Made by a program: the position numbers and the translations under genes. Shown one piece after another: positions 6,506-6,952 of a stretch of 6,952 nt of DNA. The stretch is from NCBI GenBank assembly GCA_017623955.1, contig JAGAOA010000020.1, positions 1 to 6,952 on the forward strand, in the 5' to 3' direction. How positions within the stretch are numbered: position 1 is the first letter of the stretch; each line of letters opens with the position of its first letter. The notes below the pieces were generated by a model that was given only the letters and a program-made list of their open reading frames with translations, was not told the origin of the DNA and searched no databases. The stretch comes from Opitutales bacterium (lineage in GTDB: Bacteria > Verrucomicrobiota > Verrucomicrobiae > Opitutales > CAG-312).

Positions 6506-6952
6506 ATGAAAAAAGAATTTATAGTTAAAAACGCTAGAGTTATTGATCCTTCTCAAAATCTAGATAAGGTGTGCGATGTAAAAATCTGCAATGGGAAGTT
6601 TGTTGATACTGTATCGAAGTCGGCAAAAGTAATAGATGCCAAAGGCTTGATTTTGGCTCCTGGTTTTGTCGATTTGCATGCTCATTTGCGAGAACCTGGG
6701 CAGACTTCCAAAGAATCGATTGCCACAGGAACAGCGGCGGCGGCAGCTGGAGGTTTTACGTCAATAGTTGCAATGCCAAATACTTCTCCTGCTGCGGATA
6801 ATCCAGCTACAATACGTTTGATAAACGACATTATTGAAGAGACTGCAGTTGTAAATGTATATCAAAGTGCGTGTATTTCAGAGGGCAGACAAGGTGAAAA
6901 ACTTGCTCCTTTAGGATCTTTAAAGAGTATGGGGGTAAAAGCCATTACAGAT
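6506..6952 (+). CDS. pyrC: Class I dihydroorotase PyrC, 5' part, cut by window end
   Basis: The open frame runs 149 codons from ATG (6506-6508) to the last base, with no stop, so roughly the first third of a usual 420-430-residue enzyme is seen. It is a cyclic amidohydrolase that interconverts carbamoyl aspartate and dihydroorotate. The N-terminal beta domain is followed by the metal-binding GFVDLHAHLREPG (53-65), with His58 and His60 as zinc ligands and Arg62 for substrate. Next come ATGTAAAAAGGFTSI (73-87) and MPNTSP (90-95), with Asn92 in the substrate site. The window stops at KAITD, apparently inside the conserved TDDG region. The LREPG and MPNTSP context marks the class I type rather than the shorter E. 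coli type. GGAAAG (6496-6501), within the end of pyrB, can serve as ribosome site, 4 bases before the ATG. Allantoinase or hydantoinase relatives are less likely given the direct link to pyrB. Catalytic residues beyond the edge cannot be checked. Confidence 0.93.
   Translation, partial: MKKEFIVKNARVIDPSQNLDKVCDVKICNGKFVDTVSKSAKVIDAKGLILAPGFVDLHAHLREPGQTSKESIATGTAAAAAGGFTSIVAMPNTSPAADNPATIRLINDIIEETAVVNVYQSACISEGRQGEKLAPLGSLKSMGVKAITD

Overview
The window is AT-rich (roughly 35-40% GC by eye), densely packed bacterial DNA. It holds two divergent operons separated by one short intergenic gap at 5414-5544. No RNA gene, insertion sequence, integrase, phage gene, CRISPR array or pseudogene was found. 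Four of the five genes are ordinary housekeeping families. The fifth is a large exported protein with three CXXCH heme motifs and the look of the hydrazine-synthase alpha-subunit-like family. From memory, that family is widespread in Planctomycetes, Verrucomicrobia and Lentisphaerae (the PVC group), far beyond true anammox bacteria. This makes a PVC-type, probably host-associated or sediment bacterium a reasonable guess. It is an inference from one gene, not a demonstrated taxonomy. Shine-Dalgarno signals are weak or missing at every start.

Minus strand, 5413 down to 25: trkA - trkH - a three-heme-motif exported protein. trkA encodes the soluble NAD-binding gating subunit of a Trk/Ktr potassium uptake system, and trkH encodes its membrane channel. 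They overlap by 4 bases (ATGA), the classic arrangement for translational coupling. Only 11 bases separate trkH from the third gene, so it is probably on the same transcript. The third protein has a signal peptide, an N-terminal TolB/PD40-like beta-propeller, a middle region typical of the HZS-alpha-like family, and three CXXCH sites at residues 484-488, 537-541 and 683-687. Nothing here resembles the other hydrazine synthase subunits, so a role in making hydrazine should not be assumed.

Plus strand, 5545 to the window edge: pyrB - pyrC, the aspartate carbamoyltransferase catalytic chain followed one base later by a class I dihydroorotase. pyrC is cut by the window end after 149 codons. These are steps two and three of de novo pyrimidine synthesis.

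The 131-base gap between the operons carries a perfect 11-bp inverted repeat with an 8-base spacer (5474-5503). It also has plausible but unproven divergent sigma70-like promoters, both placed so close to their start codons that the leaders would be very short. The most noteworthy items are the exported heme protein attached to a potassium-transport operon, the inverted repeat, and the eroded glycine motif in the second nucleotide-binding half of TrkA. I found no clear sign of a wholly new system.
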